Source of the DNA: Parasitella parasitica
Lineage: Eukaryota; Mucoromycota; Mucoromycetes; Mucorales; Mucoraceae
Length of the DNA: 64,000 nt
Direction: 5' to 3'
Assembly: GCA_025201805.1 (NCBI GenBank)
Contig: MU619282.1
Location: 36,907-100,906, forward strand
Shown here: positions 36,414-47,995 of the stretch, piece after piece
How positions within the stretch are numbered: the stretch's first letter is position 1
Layout of the letters: each line of letters opens with the position of its first letter
Notes under the pieces: generated by a model
What the model saw: only the letters and a program-made list of their open reading frames with translations
Told to the model about the DNA's origin: nothing
Databases searched by the model: none
Made by a program: the position numbers and the translations under genes

Positions 36414-39327
36414 ATGAGTAGCTGGCAACCTTCTGCTCAAGGCCTTTCCGACCTTTTACAACTTTTACGTGAAGCCATCAACCCCACCGATAACCAAAAT
36501 GTGCAAAAGGTAACCATGATTCCAACATGCAAACAGAAATACAGACTAAAAATCATACGCAGAAACTCGAATACTTTAACGAAATCCCTGACTACAACAA
36601 CTATTTAGTCTACATTCTGACCCAAATGCCCCAAGAAGACCAGTATATCCGCTCTGTGGCTGGCTTGACTCTTAAAAACAATATCCGGTCTTACTATGCT
36701 AATATTCAACCTGCAGTGCTCGATTACGTAAAAGAGTGCTGTCTTGCGCATATTGGCGATACTGCTGTCGGCAAGCCTGTCAGCTTGGTCATAGCTTCTA
36801 TCGTCCAATCCGGCAATATTCAAAATTGGCCTCAAGTGCTCGAAGTCTTGCTGGCGAAACTGGATGATCCTAACCTCACTATGGTCGAAGTAAATATCGA
36901 GAACCGCCTACCCAGCGTCTGTAGTGTGTACTAATGTAGCATGTATTGTATTAGAACGCGTTTAGCACCTTCCAGAAGGTTTGCGAAGACTCTCCCCGCG
37001 ACATTGATAACACTATCAATAATGCAAAACCCTTGGATTTCATGATTCCTAAATTCATTCACTTTTTCAACCACCCTGAAGCAAAGATTCGTTTGAATGC
37101 AATTACCTGTGCTTCTCAATTTATTACACTTCGTTCAGAGCCGCTGATGACGAGGATAAACGATTTTTTAGCAGCCCTTTTCAACAGAGCCACAGATGAT
37201 AATATCGATATTCGCAAGGCCGTGTGTCAAGCCCTAGTCAGTCTTTTGGAGGCCTCCCCTCAAGTTCTTTTGCCTCATATGCCTAATTTAGTCGATTACA
37301 TGCTTTTCTGCACTCAATCGGAGGACAGTGATCTTGCTCTCGAGGCTTGTGAATTTTGGCTCGTCTTTGCAGAGCAGGATGAGCTACGTGATCAGCTCCG
37401 TCCTTACCTACATAAAGTCGTTCCAGTCTTGCTCAAGGGCATGGTTTACTCTGAAATTGACCTTATGACTCTGGGTGGTGATGAAGATGATGCTCATATT
37501 GCCGATGACGAGCAAGACATCAAGCCTCGTTTCCACAAGGCCAATGTTGTCGAAAACGAACTCACTACAAAGGAGGGTGAATCTGCTAATGCCGAGAAAA
37601 AGAAGAGCGGGTTGCTCGAAGACGACTCAGATGTGGATGATGATGATGAGGAGGATGACGACTATGACGAATTTGAAGACGACGAGTTTTATGGAGAGTG
37701 GAATCTGCGAAAGTGTAGTGCTGCTACTCTTGATGTGCTGTGTACTTCTTTTGAAACCGAAGTTATCCACATCCTGATTCCACTTTTGAAGCACGAGCTC
37801 GAGAGCTCCGACTGGCTTCATAGAGAATGCGGCATCTTGGCTCTTGGTGCCGCTGCCGAGGGCGGCATGCAAGAAATTGCTCCTCATCTCCCTGAGCTTG
37901 TGCCTTACTTGCTAAGTAATTTGAGAGACCCCAAGGTAATGTGCGATACAGGCAGATAGGAAACAGGCAATTAATGCTTCTAGTAGCCTCTTGTTAGATC
38001 CATCACATGCTGGACTCTTGGCAGATATTGCGGTTGGATCGTCCAAAGTGCGAAACAAAGCCCAGAAGCTCGTCAACATTTTCTGGAGCCTCTTACCCAG
38101 ATTCTTCTGCAACTCATTTTAGACAACAATAAGCGTGTGCAAGAAGCCGCCTGTTCATCTTTCTCGTTGCTTGAAGAAGAAGCTGGCATGGATTTGGTGC
38201 CTTATCTTCAGCCTGTTCTCACAACGCTCTCTGCCGCATTCACCAAATACCAGCACAGAAATCTGCTACTTCTTTACGATACTGTCGGCACTCTGGCTGA
38301 TGTTGTTGGTGAGACTCTAAACAACCCTCAGTACATTGATGTCATCATGCCGCCTCTCATCAACAAATGGCAAGAAATATCAGACGATAGCACCGATTTG
38401 TTCCCATTATTAGAATGCCTTTCATCCGTCACAACTGCCTTAGGTAAGGGATTCAAGCCTTTTGCTGAACCTGTTTATTCTCGCTGTATTGTCCTTGTTT
38501 GCAAAACTTTGGAAGAGTGCCGCTTAAGCCGTATGGATTCTTCTCTGGAGGAGCCTGATAAGGACTTTATGATTGTTGCTTTAGATTTGCTGTCTGGTAT
38601 TGTCCAAGCGCTCAACACGGATGCCGAACCCCTAGTGGCAAGCACCAACCCTCCAATTGTTCAACTCTTGTCTCTCTGTATCAATGATGAGGTTGCTGAA
38701 GTGCGTCAATCTACATATGCGCTTTTAGGCGATCTCGCCATTTCTTGTTTCGAGCATATTCGTGCCGTTGTTCCTCAATTCATGCCCTCATTACTTGAAC
38801 AGATCAATCCTCGTGCTGAGCATTTGTCTGTATGCAACAATGCCACTTGGGCTGCTGGTGAGATTGCTCTTAAATGGGGCGCTGAAATCAGAGAATATGT
38901 AGAGCCCTTGCTACAGCGTCTATTCCCTCTCATGGCTAATCCTCAAATACAACGTACTTTGTTAGAGAACGTTGCCATTACAATTGGTCGTCTTGGTCTT
39001 GTTTGCCCCGACATAGTTGCCCCCCATCTCGAGATGTTTATTCAACCTTGGTTAACTGCTCTTACACCTATTCGCAACAATGAAGAAAAATCCTCTGCTT
39101 TCTGTGGCTTATGTGAGATGATCAAGGTCAATCCCCAAGGAGCAGTTAAGGAGTTCCCAGCTTTCTGTACTGCCGTTGCAAACTATCAAAACGTTACACC
39201 TGTTTTACACGAAGCTTTTGGCAATATTCTGATGGGTTATAAGAACATGTTTGGTGCTCAATGGCAACAAATGACATTAATGCCACCAGAAGTTAAAGCT
39301 CTTTTGCAAGAGCGTTATGGTATTTGA
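36414..39327 (+). CDS. KAP104: Transportin / karyopherin beta-2 (nuclear import receptor)
   Basis: 914-aa importin-beta family receptor that carries PY-NLS cargoes such as hnRNP-type proteins through the nuclear pore and is released by Ran-GTP. Exons are 36414-36509, 36563-36889, 36955-37935 and 37987-39327; introns are 51-65 nt. The protein is HEAT repeats throughout, beginning WQPSAQGLSDLLQLLREAINP. The characteristic acidic loop (DDSDVDDDDEEDDDYDEFED) lies at about residues 364-385, followed by GEWNLRKCSAATLDVL, as in transportin-1. Further blocks are ITCWTLGRYCSWIVQS, ALDLLSGIVQAL, CNNATWAAGEIALKWG and NNEEKSSAFCGLCEMI. The length fits transportins (about 890-920 aa). The start ATG follows a long CT-rich leader. 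Confidence 0.96.
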
Positions 39328-41561
39328 AAATCTTGAAAAGAAAATAAATAAATAAATAATAAAGGAATCTCTCTCGTCATACATATTGTATACAAATGTG
39401 AGCTATTGTAAGCCTTTCACGCTGCAAATTTACACTGAATGTAGGAGTAAACAGAAGTAAAAATCGATCCACATAGCAGTTTTTGGAAAAAAAAGTTAAA
39501 GTAAATGATACATGTCACGGTGTTTGTGATAATATGTATTAGGGTTTCTGATAACAAAACTTTTTATTTTTGATCAAACAACAACCATTGTGCAGAAAGC
39601 AATAGGGCCACAATACAAAATTGTTTGAACTCCATAATGTTTAAATGTTGATAAATTATTCCAGATATATTCGTTAAATATTAGACATTTAAATAAGCTC
39701 AAATATTTAGACATGGTCTTTAGAACTGCAAAAGTATTTAAGCTAAATTAAAAACTATCAAAGTATCAAATTATCAAAGTGTATATACTAGTAAGACCTT
39801 AAGTTGTACTTATCTGTCAAATTATGCATTTATAAGATGGCAGTTTATCCCTGAATCTACGTTTAGACCAACCATTTCATTTTGTCTTCTCCTTTAATGA
39901 TATGTCTTTTCAAAAATTATAACTTATTCAAGCAAATGACAATATAACTTCACATTACCATTTTATGTACATCTGTTGAGTAAAGTCAGCATATCCAATA
40001 TCAAAGAAAGAATATACAGTCGGGATTCGTTATAACGGATGGGTTGGTGTACAAAATGTGTTTGGTATAGCGAGTTTTCTCTTATTCAAAATTTGATACT
40101 CTACAGTACAGTGCCTGGAACCTGGAATTTATCAAAAGCTTATCATGAAGCTTAACTTTTGTTAGTAAAATTATCTCAATCCCAATCCTAACCTCTATTT
40201 TACTTTCTATTTTACATGTTTAACACCAGAATTACGAAGAAAAAAAAAGAAACTCTTGAACTGATACTAAGCATTATAATAAGCATCAATGGTAACAGAT
40301 CTTCTCTGTCAGTAGCAATTAGCAACTTATGAATTATTTACAAATAACAAGGAGTTATTACGGGAAAACATTGTATTCATTGATTACCCTCTTCTGCTTC
40401 TAACTCGATGAGGCACACATATTTTATCATATTACTATGAGGAAAAGTATACTTGTGGCATCAAAAATACTTACGTTATGGAGCTTTGTCATGTACTAGA
40501 ATTGATTTTGACGTGCTATCATCTCCAGATAGATATTTTTACAGCTTAAAAGCAAGAACTTTAGCTTTGCGTGCATCTTTTTACTGATTTTCATAAGGAA
40601 AAGTGTCCTGAAAACGCCAGAAATAGTATTCATTGGGAAAAAACTATATTATATATGATTTTGGTACAATTTGAGCATGATTTTTTTTTTCGATGCCAAA
40701 TGACGGATTTTTTCAATTTTTTCCTTGTACCCACACATCCAAAATCATCGATTATGCATTATCCTTGATTTAGACCCCAAAAATGCAACTTTTTATCATA
40801 TTATATATTAGAGGAAAATGATCGTAAAAGACCGTTCCTTGATCTGAAAGACTGGAAATGCGCCATGATTAAGCAAACTATTGACTTTTCCCTCTTGATC
40901 TGTTTTGAGGTTTTCTCGACATAATTCCTTCCATGAGCATACGAGAATTATGAAATAATACCATCTTGTAGAGCGTCCAAAAGTACAGCTATTATCATAG
41001 ACTGACAGCTAGGGTATGCATAGTATCAGAGGATGATGTTTTGCCTTAAAGAAGTAATTTTGTTTCCAAATGGAAAAAAGGAAGTTCCGAAAAAAATTTC
41101 AATTCCCGAATTTGGAACCCGTTAAACCCCCCCAAAAAAAAAAAAAAATGGTTGTTTTTTTTGGGAAAAGCATTAACTTTGAGAAGCCATAGCTTTCCCA
41201 ATTCAAGGAAAAAACAATTTTAATTTAGTTAATTTAAATAGCGTGCTCCCTGGCTTTCTAATGGTAGCACTTGCATGTCTGTATCTGGCCTGACGATCTC
41301 ACGCTCCGATTTTGAAAAATACTTTTCCGAGAAAGTCAGAAAAGTCTCTACCTTCATCTGATATCGACTTGAAAAGTATAGAAACTTGCTCTAAGCTATG
41401 CAAATATGTAATCAAAAGGTGCCTTATAGTCTAATGCATTACTTTGAATTGCTTGTTTTTGGTTTGAGATCGTTAAACATTGTTTTCTTACAGCTTTTGT
41501 CTTTTTTGTTACAATAACACACTGAAGTTCGTGTAGAGCAAAAAAAAAAAAAAAAAATTAG

Positions 41562-41813
41562 GCGCCTAAAATCTACGCTGGCTTTGCAAAGGCGCACACT
41601 TTTGAATCATTCCAATATTATGAAATAGATGGCACAGGTTTGACTAGCTGTTCTGCTGTGCAACTGGATACAGAGAATCCAGCTTGGTACTTGTCTGACA
41701 AGATTTTCTACACTATAAAATACCAGAGAAAAGGGGACAATCTGCCACCAGGATATCACACCCATTCATATAAAATTATTTGTATAGAAATTTTTGAAAT
41801 CTCAAGAGTATAA
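41562..41813 (+). pseudogene. Coding-like exon, unidentified
   Basis: An 83-codon open frame begins directly after a poly-A/TTAG acceptor-like sequence and ends in TAA. It reads like a folded, possibly secreted or surface protein: APKIYAGFAKAHTFESFQYY, EIDGTGLTSCSAVQ, ENPAWYLSDKIFYTIKYQ, GDNLPPGYHTHSYK. It has no ATG and I could not find an upstream exon. It is either the last exon of a decayed gene or an unannotated gene whose first exon I cannot see. Confidence 0.35.
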
Positions 41814-42378
41814 ATGCGTTTATCTTTAATCCCGCTCTTCGTTCCTGAATCCAGTTAAAGGTTTTTGATCCATAGTCAATAGACACACTTATACCCAGAA
41901 TTACAGATGTTTGTCAATAGACAACCGTAACCTTTTTTGAAGAATACCTTGAACTTAAAGACATGATTTGGACAGCTTATTTCAAAACACATTCTCTTTA
42001 TATTTTCACTATGGAATGAAACAAAGCAATTACTCTTTTTTTCTAAATATGAAATCCCCACTTAAAATCCTTATTTATAGGGAGGCATTTCTCTTCTCTT
42101 AGAAACTCCTTAGCATTTATCAGTAATAATAGGCTTGTTATCAGAAACCCTAATACATATTATCACAAACACCGTGACATGAACGGTATCATTTACTTGA
42201 ACTTTTATTGCAGAAACCATAAAAAGATTGTATTTTCATTATATGCATTAATGTTCTAAATAGTCAAGTCGTTTCTCTCCTGGATATGGCTTTTATGCGA
42301 ATCTTGGCACCTTGATTTTATTTTTTGTAAGCAATAAAGTCTGTAATGGATATAATTGTAGTATCTGTGTATTAATAA

Positions 42379-42648
42379 ATGGATCTTAGGAAGAAGTATT
42401 TGAGACTTGATACGATTTATCAGTCGAGCTCGGTGTATTTGTTCATTAGGATCGTTGTGCTTCTCACGTTTTCCTTTGCACTTGTCACCAAAATGAACCT
42501 CTCATTTCTCGTTGATCACGTCAGAAACAAGAAGAATTCAGATTTCAATGAATTTGTGAACAGCAGTCTAGATGACATTATGACTATCTCCTATGGATTC
42601 CAAGGCAAGTTCCCAGATTTACTGGTTGCGTGGTGGGGACGGCAATAA
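42379..42648 (+). CDS. Possible small ORF, 89 aa, unidentified
   Basis: ATG-initiated 89-codon ORF with one hydrophobic segment (VYLFIRIVVLLTFSFALV) and a mixed-polarity C-terminal half (SFLVDHVRNKKNSDFNEFV; MTISYGFQGKFPDLLVAWWG). The composition is more protein-like than the surrounding AT-rich DNA. No family is recognised. It may be a small membrane protein or a relic. Confidence 0.25.
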   Translation: MDLRKKYLRLDTIYQSSSVYLFIRIVVLLTFSFALVTKMNLSFLVDHVRNKKNSDFNEFVNSSLDDIMTISYGFQGKFPDLLVAWWGRQ

Positions 42649-44315
42649 TGATTAGTTAATAGAAATTAATCAGGTAAAGACCCGTTTATTATATTCAAAA
42701 TAGAGGGTTTATAGACTTCATATAAACTGAACGAAGTGATGTGAAGATAAAGATTATAGTGACGAGATCCGGGAGATAGGGTAGATTGTATCTATCACAA
42801 ATGTCATGTCTTATTGTATTATGATCTGATGTTCTAGTCTTCAGTATAAGTTATATTATATTGGCATCCGGTTTTAGAATTGATACATCATAGACATTAT
42901 TAGGTGTGAATGGACAATGTTGATCCGCATCAATCCCAGAAGCAGATATCAAATCAGTGCATAAACTTATCTGAGGAGGAGTAAAATACGAGATGATGGA
43001 TAGAATATATCTCAACATGGATAGATAATAATATGACAGGAGAAAAAGGTATCGTTTTATTGCATGTATGTACAAAGACAGAGATTTCATTTTCATAATT
43101 CAAACATTTGCTCATAACTTCTGCTAAAGGAACTGTGGAACCGCAATTGAGCCTGGAAAACATAGCGACAGCTCAGAAGCGCTACGGAATAAAAGCATTT
43201 TTATCCATGAGATATCGATATCGATAAAGTTATCAATAAAAATGAGAATGTAATAAGAACTCTCAATTTGCCAGATACAAAACTAATGATGTCGATTTAT
43301 GTCGAATGAATCCACAACGTGAATCAATCTAAGGATACAGCAGATAGATCATACTTAACATTTAATTGTCAAACAAAGTTATAACGCGGTAATAGTCATA
43401 GTAAACTATTTATATCTAATCAGCTAATTATTATAAATGTGAATTGTTCATCGATAATGTTAGCTTCGTAATTTGGGATAAGTAGAACCCGAATAGATGG
43501 CTTATCTTTTCAACATTCCATAATTAATTCTACTTTATATAAATTATCGGCGACATTAAACATTAGATCCGATTCAGAAATGGTTGCCATGACAACGTAG
43601 TTAAGATATGGTAGCCATTGTATTCTATGGTAACAAAAAGATCTCGGGGGGGGGGTGGAGACCACTCGTGCTATGCAATATATATTCAACGAACTGATTT
43701 GTTTGCCTTCTATACTAAGGTTTCTTAAGATCAGATTCATCGAAGATGCAACGAGCAGGCTCCAAGGACCTCGAACTTAAGGATTCGAAGAATCTCAACC
43801 CTCAAATTGAAGATGTTTATCATAGAAATCCTTTTTTAGAGCAATGAACTAGTAATAAAGTTTGAACAATTATGGTATTCTTTGTGAGTAGCCACCGTAT
43901 TACGTGATGAGGGACACTAAATAAAATATTGGTTTGTTTGATCCATGGAGAAGTTTGGGATCAGTCGGAAACATGGTTCAAGACAAAAAGATTTACATCA
44001 AAGCATCAGTGATTCCTATTTTTTTTTGCTTTGATTTTGTTCTAGGTACGCTGTTGTGCTGGTATTACATAGAGTATCTCTATAATCTCCATCTTCGTAA
44101 CTATGAATCTAAATCGTTCTTGTAGTCCAGCAAGCAAAACTACCAACCGAAGTTTTTGTTTTTACAATACAACATTAGTATCTCTTAATTGTGTGATCCC
44201 CACATGTATCCTGCTTAACATTGAGCTAAAAGACGTGACTTTAATCATAGTTTACAAACTCGCCCTTTGAATGAATGAAGTAAGGCCTTACACTTTTCTT
44301 TTTTCTGTTTTTTCT

Positions 44316-44316
<1 letters not shown>

Positions 44317-44350
<34 letters not shown>
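44317..44350. repeat. Poly-T tract ending at a gap
   Basis: At least 34 T run into a 10-N gap, so the true length is unknown. The homopolymer is probably why the assembly breaks here. Confidence 0.85.
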
Positions 44351-44360
44351 NNNNNNNNNN
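44351..44360. other. Assembly gap (10 N)
   Basis: Ten undetermined bases next to the poly-T tract, 13 bp upstream of the proposed CLASP-like start codon. Confidence 0.99.
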
Positions 44361-44373
44361 TCACGATTGAAGC

Positions 44374-46311
44374 ATGACTAGTGTCAGTGTAAGACGCTCT
44401 AAAGAGGTAAATTCGTTTGATTTCTAAACCAAACAATAAAAGAAAAAAATAAAAATCACAGAAATAGACTGAACTATTATAAAAAGATTAATTCTTTGGA
44501 AGAGCTCCACTATGAATTTGGGCGAATTACTTTGTTATTCAATGGAAAAGAGACCGATGACAACTGGGAATTAAGGGTTGCGTTTTTCAAGAAAGTAACT
44601 ACACTTCTTTTATCTGAAAAAGCAGTTGCTTGGAGAGAACACATCGACAAAGGGATACACAACAACATGTCTGCACTCATACTTTCAGTAAGTATTCGTT
44701 GCCCTGAGATGTCACAATATTAACTTCTTTTTTTGTCAAATTAACAAATAGATTCATAGCAACAGATCAACTGTTGCCGCCGAAGCACTCTCATTTGTAG
44801 ACGGTATTGCGTCTTCAGTTGCCAGCTCAATGTCTATCTACACTCTCGAGATTATCATGAAAAACCTGCTAAAGATCAGCTGCATTACAAAAAAGGCTTT
44901 GGCTGCAAAGGTTCTCAAAGTTACCAACCACCTTTTATCAAAAACGAGCTTTCATACCAAGATAATATCCATGTTATGCAAAACTGGAAACGAAAAAAAT
45001 CCTCAGCTTCGAGAATTTTCAGCGTTCTATATTCAAACTGTGCTTGACACACATGGATCAAGCGAAGCTGTCAAATCAAGGATCGCCAAAGCAGACCTGA
45101 ATCAGCTCATTAAAGATTTCATTCAAAAAGGTTTAGTGGATGCTACACCTTCCGTGAGGGAAGCTTGCAAAAGCACATATTCAGTATATAGCAAGTATTG
45201 GCCTAAAGCAGCAGAAACCCTTTTTCAACAAATGGATCTTGCCGTCCAACGCAGATTAGGAGTAAAGCCATCAACATCTGTTACCAAAGCAACAAAACCA
45301 ATGATTAATCGTACTATCAAGTCTGTGGGTAGTATTCAAAAGCCAGGCAGCAGAGTTATCATGACCAAATCAAATTCTTATTGCAACAAAAATTCAATTG
45401 CTTCAACCACTGTCAAGGCGATAAAGCCTCGCTCATCATTGCCAACAGCTGCTAGCTCAATGCCAAAAATCTCTATGAAAGCAGAAAGACCGCCACTTGA
45501 GCGTCGCTCAAGATTGAAGCCATCCACACCATTCATTTCCAACTTTACAAAACCAGCAATTAATCGTACCATGAAGTCTGGAAGCAGTATTTTCAGACCA
45601 TTTAACGAAACTGCTGCCACCCAAGCAAACCTGGCAATAGTCAGGAGAGCTGCTGTCGAAACAGCAAATGCCAGGTCATCATGTTCATCAACTGTTAGTT
45701 CCGCAAATAAGTCTATGTTGGCAACTTCTACAACAACCCAAAATCCCACAAGGGAGAAACTCGCGGCAGAAACCCTCACCGCGCGACGTCAATTAGGAGT
45801 AAGGCCAGCAACATTGTCTAAACCTGATTCAACAAGGCCGGCAATCAATCGTACTGTGAAATGCGAAAGCAGCATTGCCAAATCAAGCAGCAGGCTTTTT
45901 ATCACCAAAGCAAATTCAGACAAGATCCAGGATGCAATTGCTTCAACTTCTGTCAAGCCAACAAAATCTAGCTCGTCATTCAAACCAATCTCAAATACTA
46001 AAGGAGTTTATCGTCGGCTAGGAGTCAACCCATTCACATCATCTAGTAATAGAATCCCCAATTTTGCAAAACCTACAATCGGCCAGACTATGAAATCTGC
46101 AAAGATCGCCAAACCAAGTTCATCTACCACTAAGGATGGGATTGCCTCGGCTACTGCCAAATCCCCTTTAGGCCCAAAAGTATGCTTGACCACATTACCA
46201 ACGCCAACATCATCGGTGTCACCGACTGCTAGCCCATCCATTTCCGGATCTGCGCAGACCTCTTCAGCGCTGCCGCCCTCGTTACCATCCACATCAACGC
46301 CACCCACATAA
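44374..46311 (+). CDS. CLASP/Stu1-type TOG-domain microtubule-associated protein
   Basis: Model of 591 aa with exons 44374-44388, 44487-44687 and 44752-46311. The third exon is solid; the 15-nt first exon is inferred from an ATG, a GTAAGA donor and matching phase, and the true 5' end could lie in the adjacent gap. The CLASP N-terminal TOG domain spans about residues 8-240: LLFNGKETDDNWELRVAFFK matches the family's FSGKETExNWExR opening. HSNRSTVAAEALSFVDGIAS and NPQLREFSAFYIQTVLDTHG follow, ending PSVREACKSTYSVYSKYWP. The rest is Ser/Thr/Lys-rich and basic, built from four diverged repeats that carry RRLGVxP and INRTxKS motifs; such regions usually contact microtubules. Only one TOG domain is present and the C-terminal CLIP-binding domain of full CLASPs is missing. 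Confidence 0.8.
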
Positions 46312-46778
46312 ATCTCCAAACAGCACAAGTAATACTGTGCGACTTTTACCTTATTTGATATGACGATTTAAAGATAAAAAGATAAAAATATGACCCAGTT
46401 GTTTTTGGTTTTAAATGTAAAGCCTGGTACACCTACGAGCTAGATTTTAGTATTTTAAAGATAACAGACCCATGGCGACAGGTATCCTGCATGCGGTACG
46501 ATTATTTCCAAGAAAAGGTGCAGTCTTGGAACGTGCTATTGAAGATATGCTCTAGGTTTGGTCTGTGCAAGCTCGTTTTAAAGATCGAGCATTGCCATGT
46601 GGACCTAATACTAGGGAAAGAAAAGGGCTATTCGATACACAATATGCAAGAAAGCTTAGTCCCACGCACTCCCAGAGCAAACCATATCAGTATTAAGCAA
46701 ATGCGGTGACAAAAGTAATTTTTATTGATCAACTACTTGAAGACAGAACTAAAGGAATCCATAGATAAACTAGCGAAT
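46312..46778. other. Intergenic region
   Basis: About 470 bp between convergent genes. From 46470 to 46690 both plus frames are unusually open. One starts MATGILHAVRLFPRKGAVLE and meets a single stop, so this may be a decayed coding fragment. Nothing recognisable was seen. Confidence 0.4.
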
Positions 46779-47405
46779 TTATAGCTTTTCCTCTTTAACA
46801 CCATCCTTGAAGAAAGTGAAGTAAGGAATGATACCATCCTCACGGTAATTCAACAAAGCAACCATACCATCGGGGTCCATGCTTTCGCCAACATAAAATT
46901 CATAATCTTTGAAATTTCCCAATACCTTCTTGATAAAAGTTGTAGCTTGCTTTTCAAAGATAGAAATACGTTCAGGGTTTGATACTTCCAACTTTTTCTT
47001 GATGGCCTTCATGTATCCCTTGATATATGACATGTAGGTCTTCTTATCAAAGGTAGAGGGGGCCAGCTTGAAAGAATAAACAACGTTGTTAACTTTTTCA
47101 GTGTTGGAGTCTGCGACTTCCTCGTCATCACCACCTTCAGCGGAAGGATTGGCACCGATATCGATATTATCAGCATTATCGGGTGAAATCATAGCACAAT
47201 CAACTTCATATACAATATCATCAACTTCCTTTAGAGGCTATGATATTAAAGAATTTAGTCAATGACACTAGCTGAAATCAGCAATGAACTTACGTAGGCA
47301 TCAGAAAAAAGTTCGTCACCTATGACATGCATAGAAATTAGTCAGCTGTTGTGTAGATGCCTATAATCATACTTTACCGCTAATAATATCTTTGAACAAA
47401 AGCAT
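46779..47405 (-). CDS. TMA19: Translationally controlled tumour protein (TCTP)
   Basis: 170-aa cytosolic protein that associates with ribosomes and microtubules and protects against stress. Exons are 47378-47405, 47294-47319 and 46779-47237; introns are 56-58 nt. The N-terminus MLLFKDIISGDELFSDAYPLKEVDD is spread over three exons. It is followed by IVYEVDCAMI, an acidic loop (EGGDDEEVADSNTEKVNNVV), the helical hairpin (KTYMSYIKGYMKAIKKKLE) and the C-terminal block FYVGESMDPDGMVALLNYRE then GIIPYFTFFKDGVKEEKL. The length and blocks fit TCTP exactly. The gene is divergent from the TM9SF gene 590 bp away. Confidence 0.97.
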
Positions 47406-47995
47406 AGTGTTTGATGGATGGAAGTGAAAACTAAGGATGGATGCAACCGAAAGGAAAATTTTCAATAAAAAGCGTCTGGATCTCTTGGCATTTTTTGATG
47501 GCTTGTTGGCGGCATTCTATTTGAGAGGTACCGCACAAATCATATTCAGCCCAGACTTATCTCGTAAACAATGTTCAAGTACCTATGTCGTACTCTCACT
47601 ACATACTTGAGGGTACAGCGCATACAAAGGATCACATATAGGTCATACACTTTAGTCATTGAACCACATGTCATTATGAATAAAACCAGAACACACTATA
47701 CAGTACCTACCCATAAAACAGGTTATCACCAAACAACTCGAGCAGCTCACGCTTAAAATGTCTGCAATATATGCATACGATGAATGGCACTGAATGAATA
47801 CATTATGGCTCGCATGTGCATATTATGATGAATCGAATAATAGTGCATTCTGGATTTCAATAAAATCGAATAGTGGCCTACATATGGTAAAACACGTTAA
47901 AAGAAAAGATGCACTCTGGGATATTTCATTCTTGTTCTTGTTCTTGTTCTTTTTTATATTTTATTTTATTTTATTTTTTTATACAGTGGGATAAA
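47406..47995. other. Bidirectional promoter region, TCTP / TM9SF
   Basis: About 590 bp between divergent starts. A T-rich block just before the TM9SF start ends in ATACAG, which could be a 5' UTR intron acceptor. No gene was seen. Confidence 0.5.

Larger units (their letters stand above)
39328..44373. other. Gene desert, AT-rich, with relics
   Basis: About 5 kb without a supported intact gene. It contains a solitary transposon-end-like sequence (TA then CAGTCGGGATTCGTTATAAC at 40015-40036). Coding-like fragments lie at 41562-41813, 42379-42648 and 43746-43847. Poly-A and poly-C/A runs are near 41130-41150 and 41541-41557, and a G9-10 run is near 43647. Other ORFs are short and AT-driven. Confidence 0.5.

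Noticed and set aside
41221-41330. tRNA-like or small-RNA-like segment near a GC-richer patch
   Set aside because: No cloverleaf, no A/B-box pair and no terminator run could be built.
47909-47995. 29-residue extension upstream of the TM9SF signal peptide
   Set aside because: It is encoded by a T-rich promoter block; the ATG at 47996 gives a normal signal peptide.
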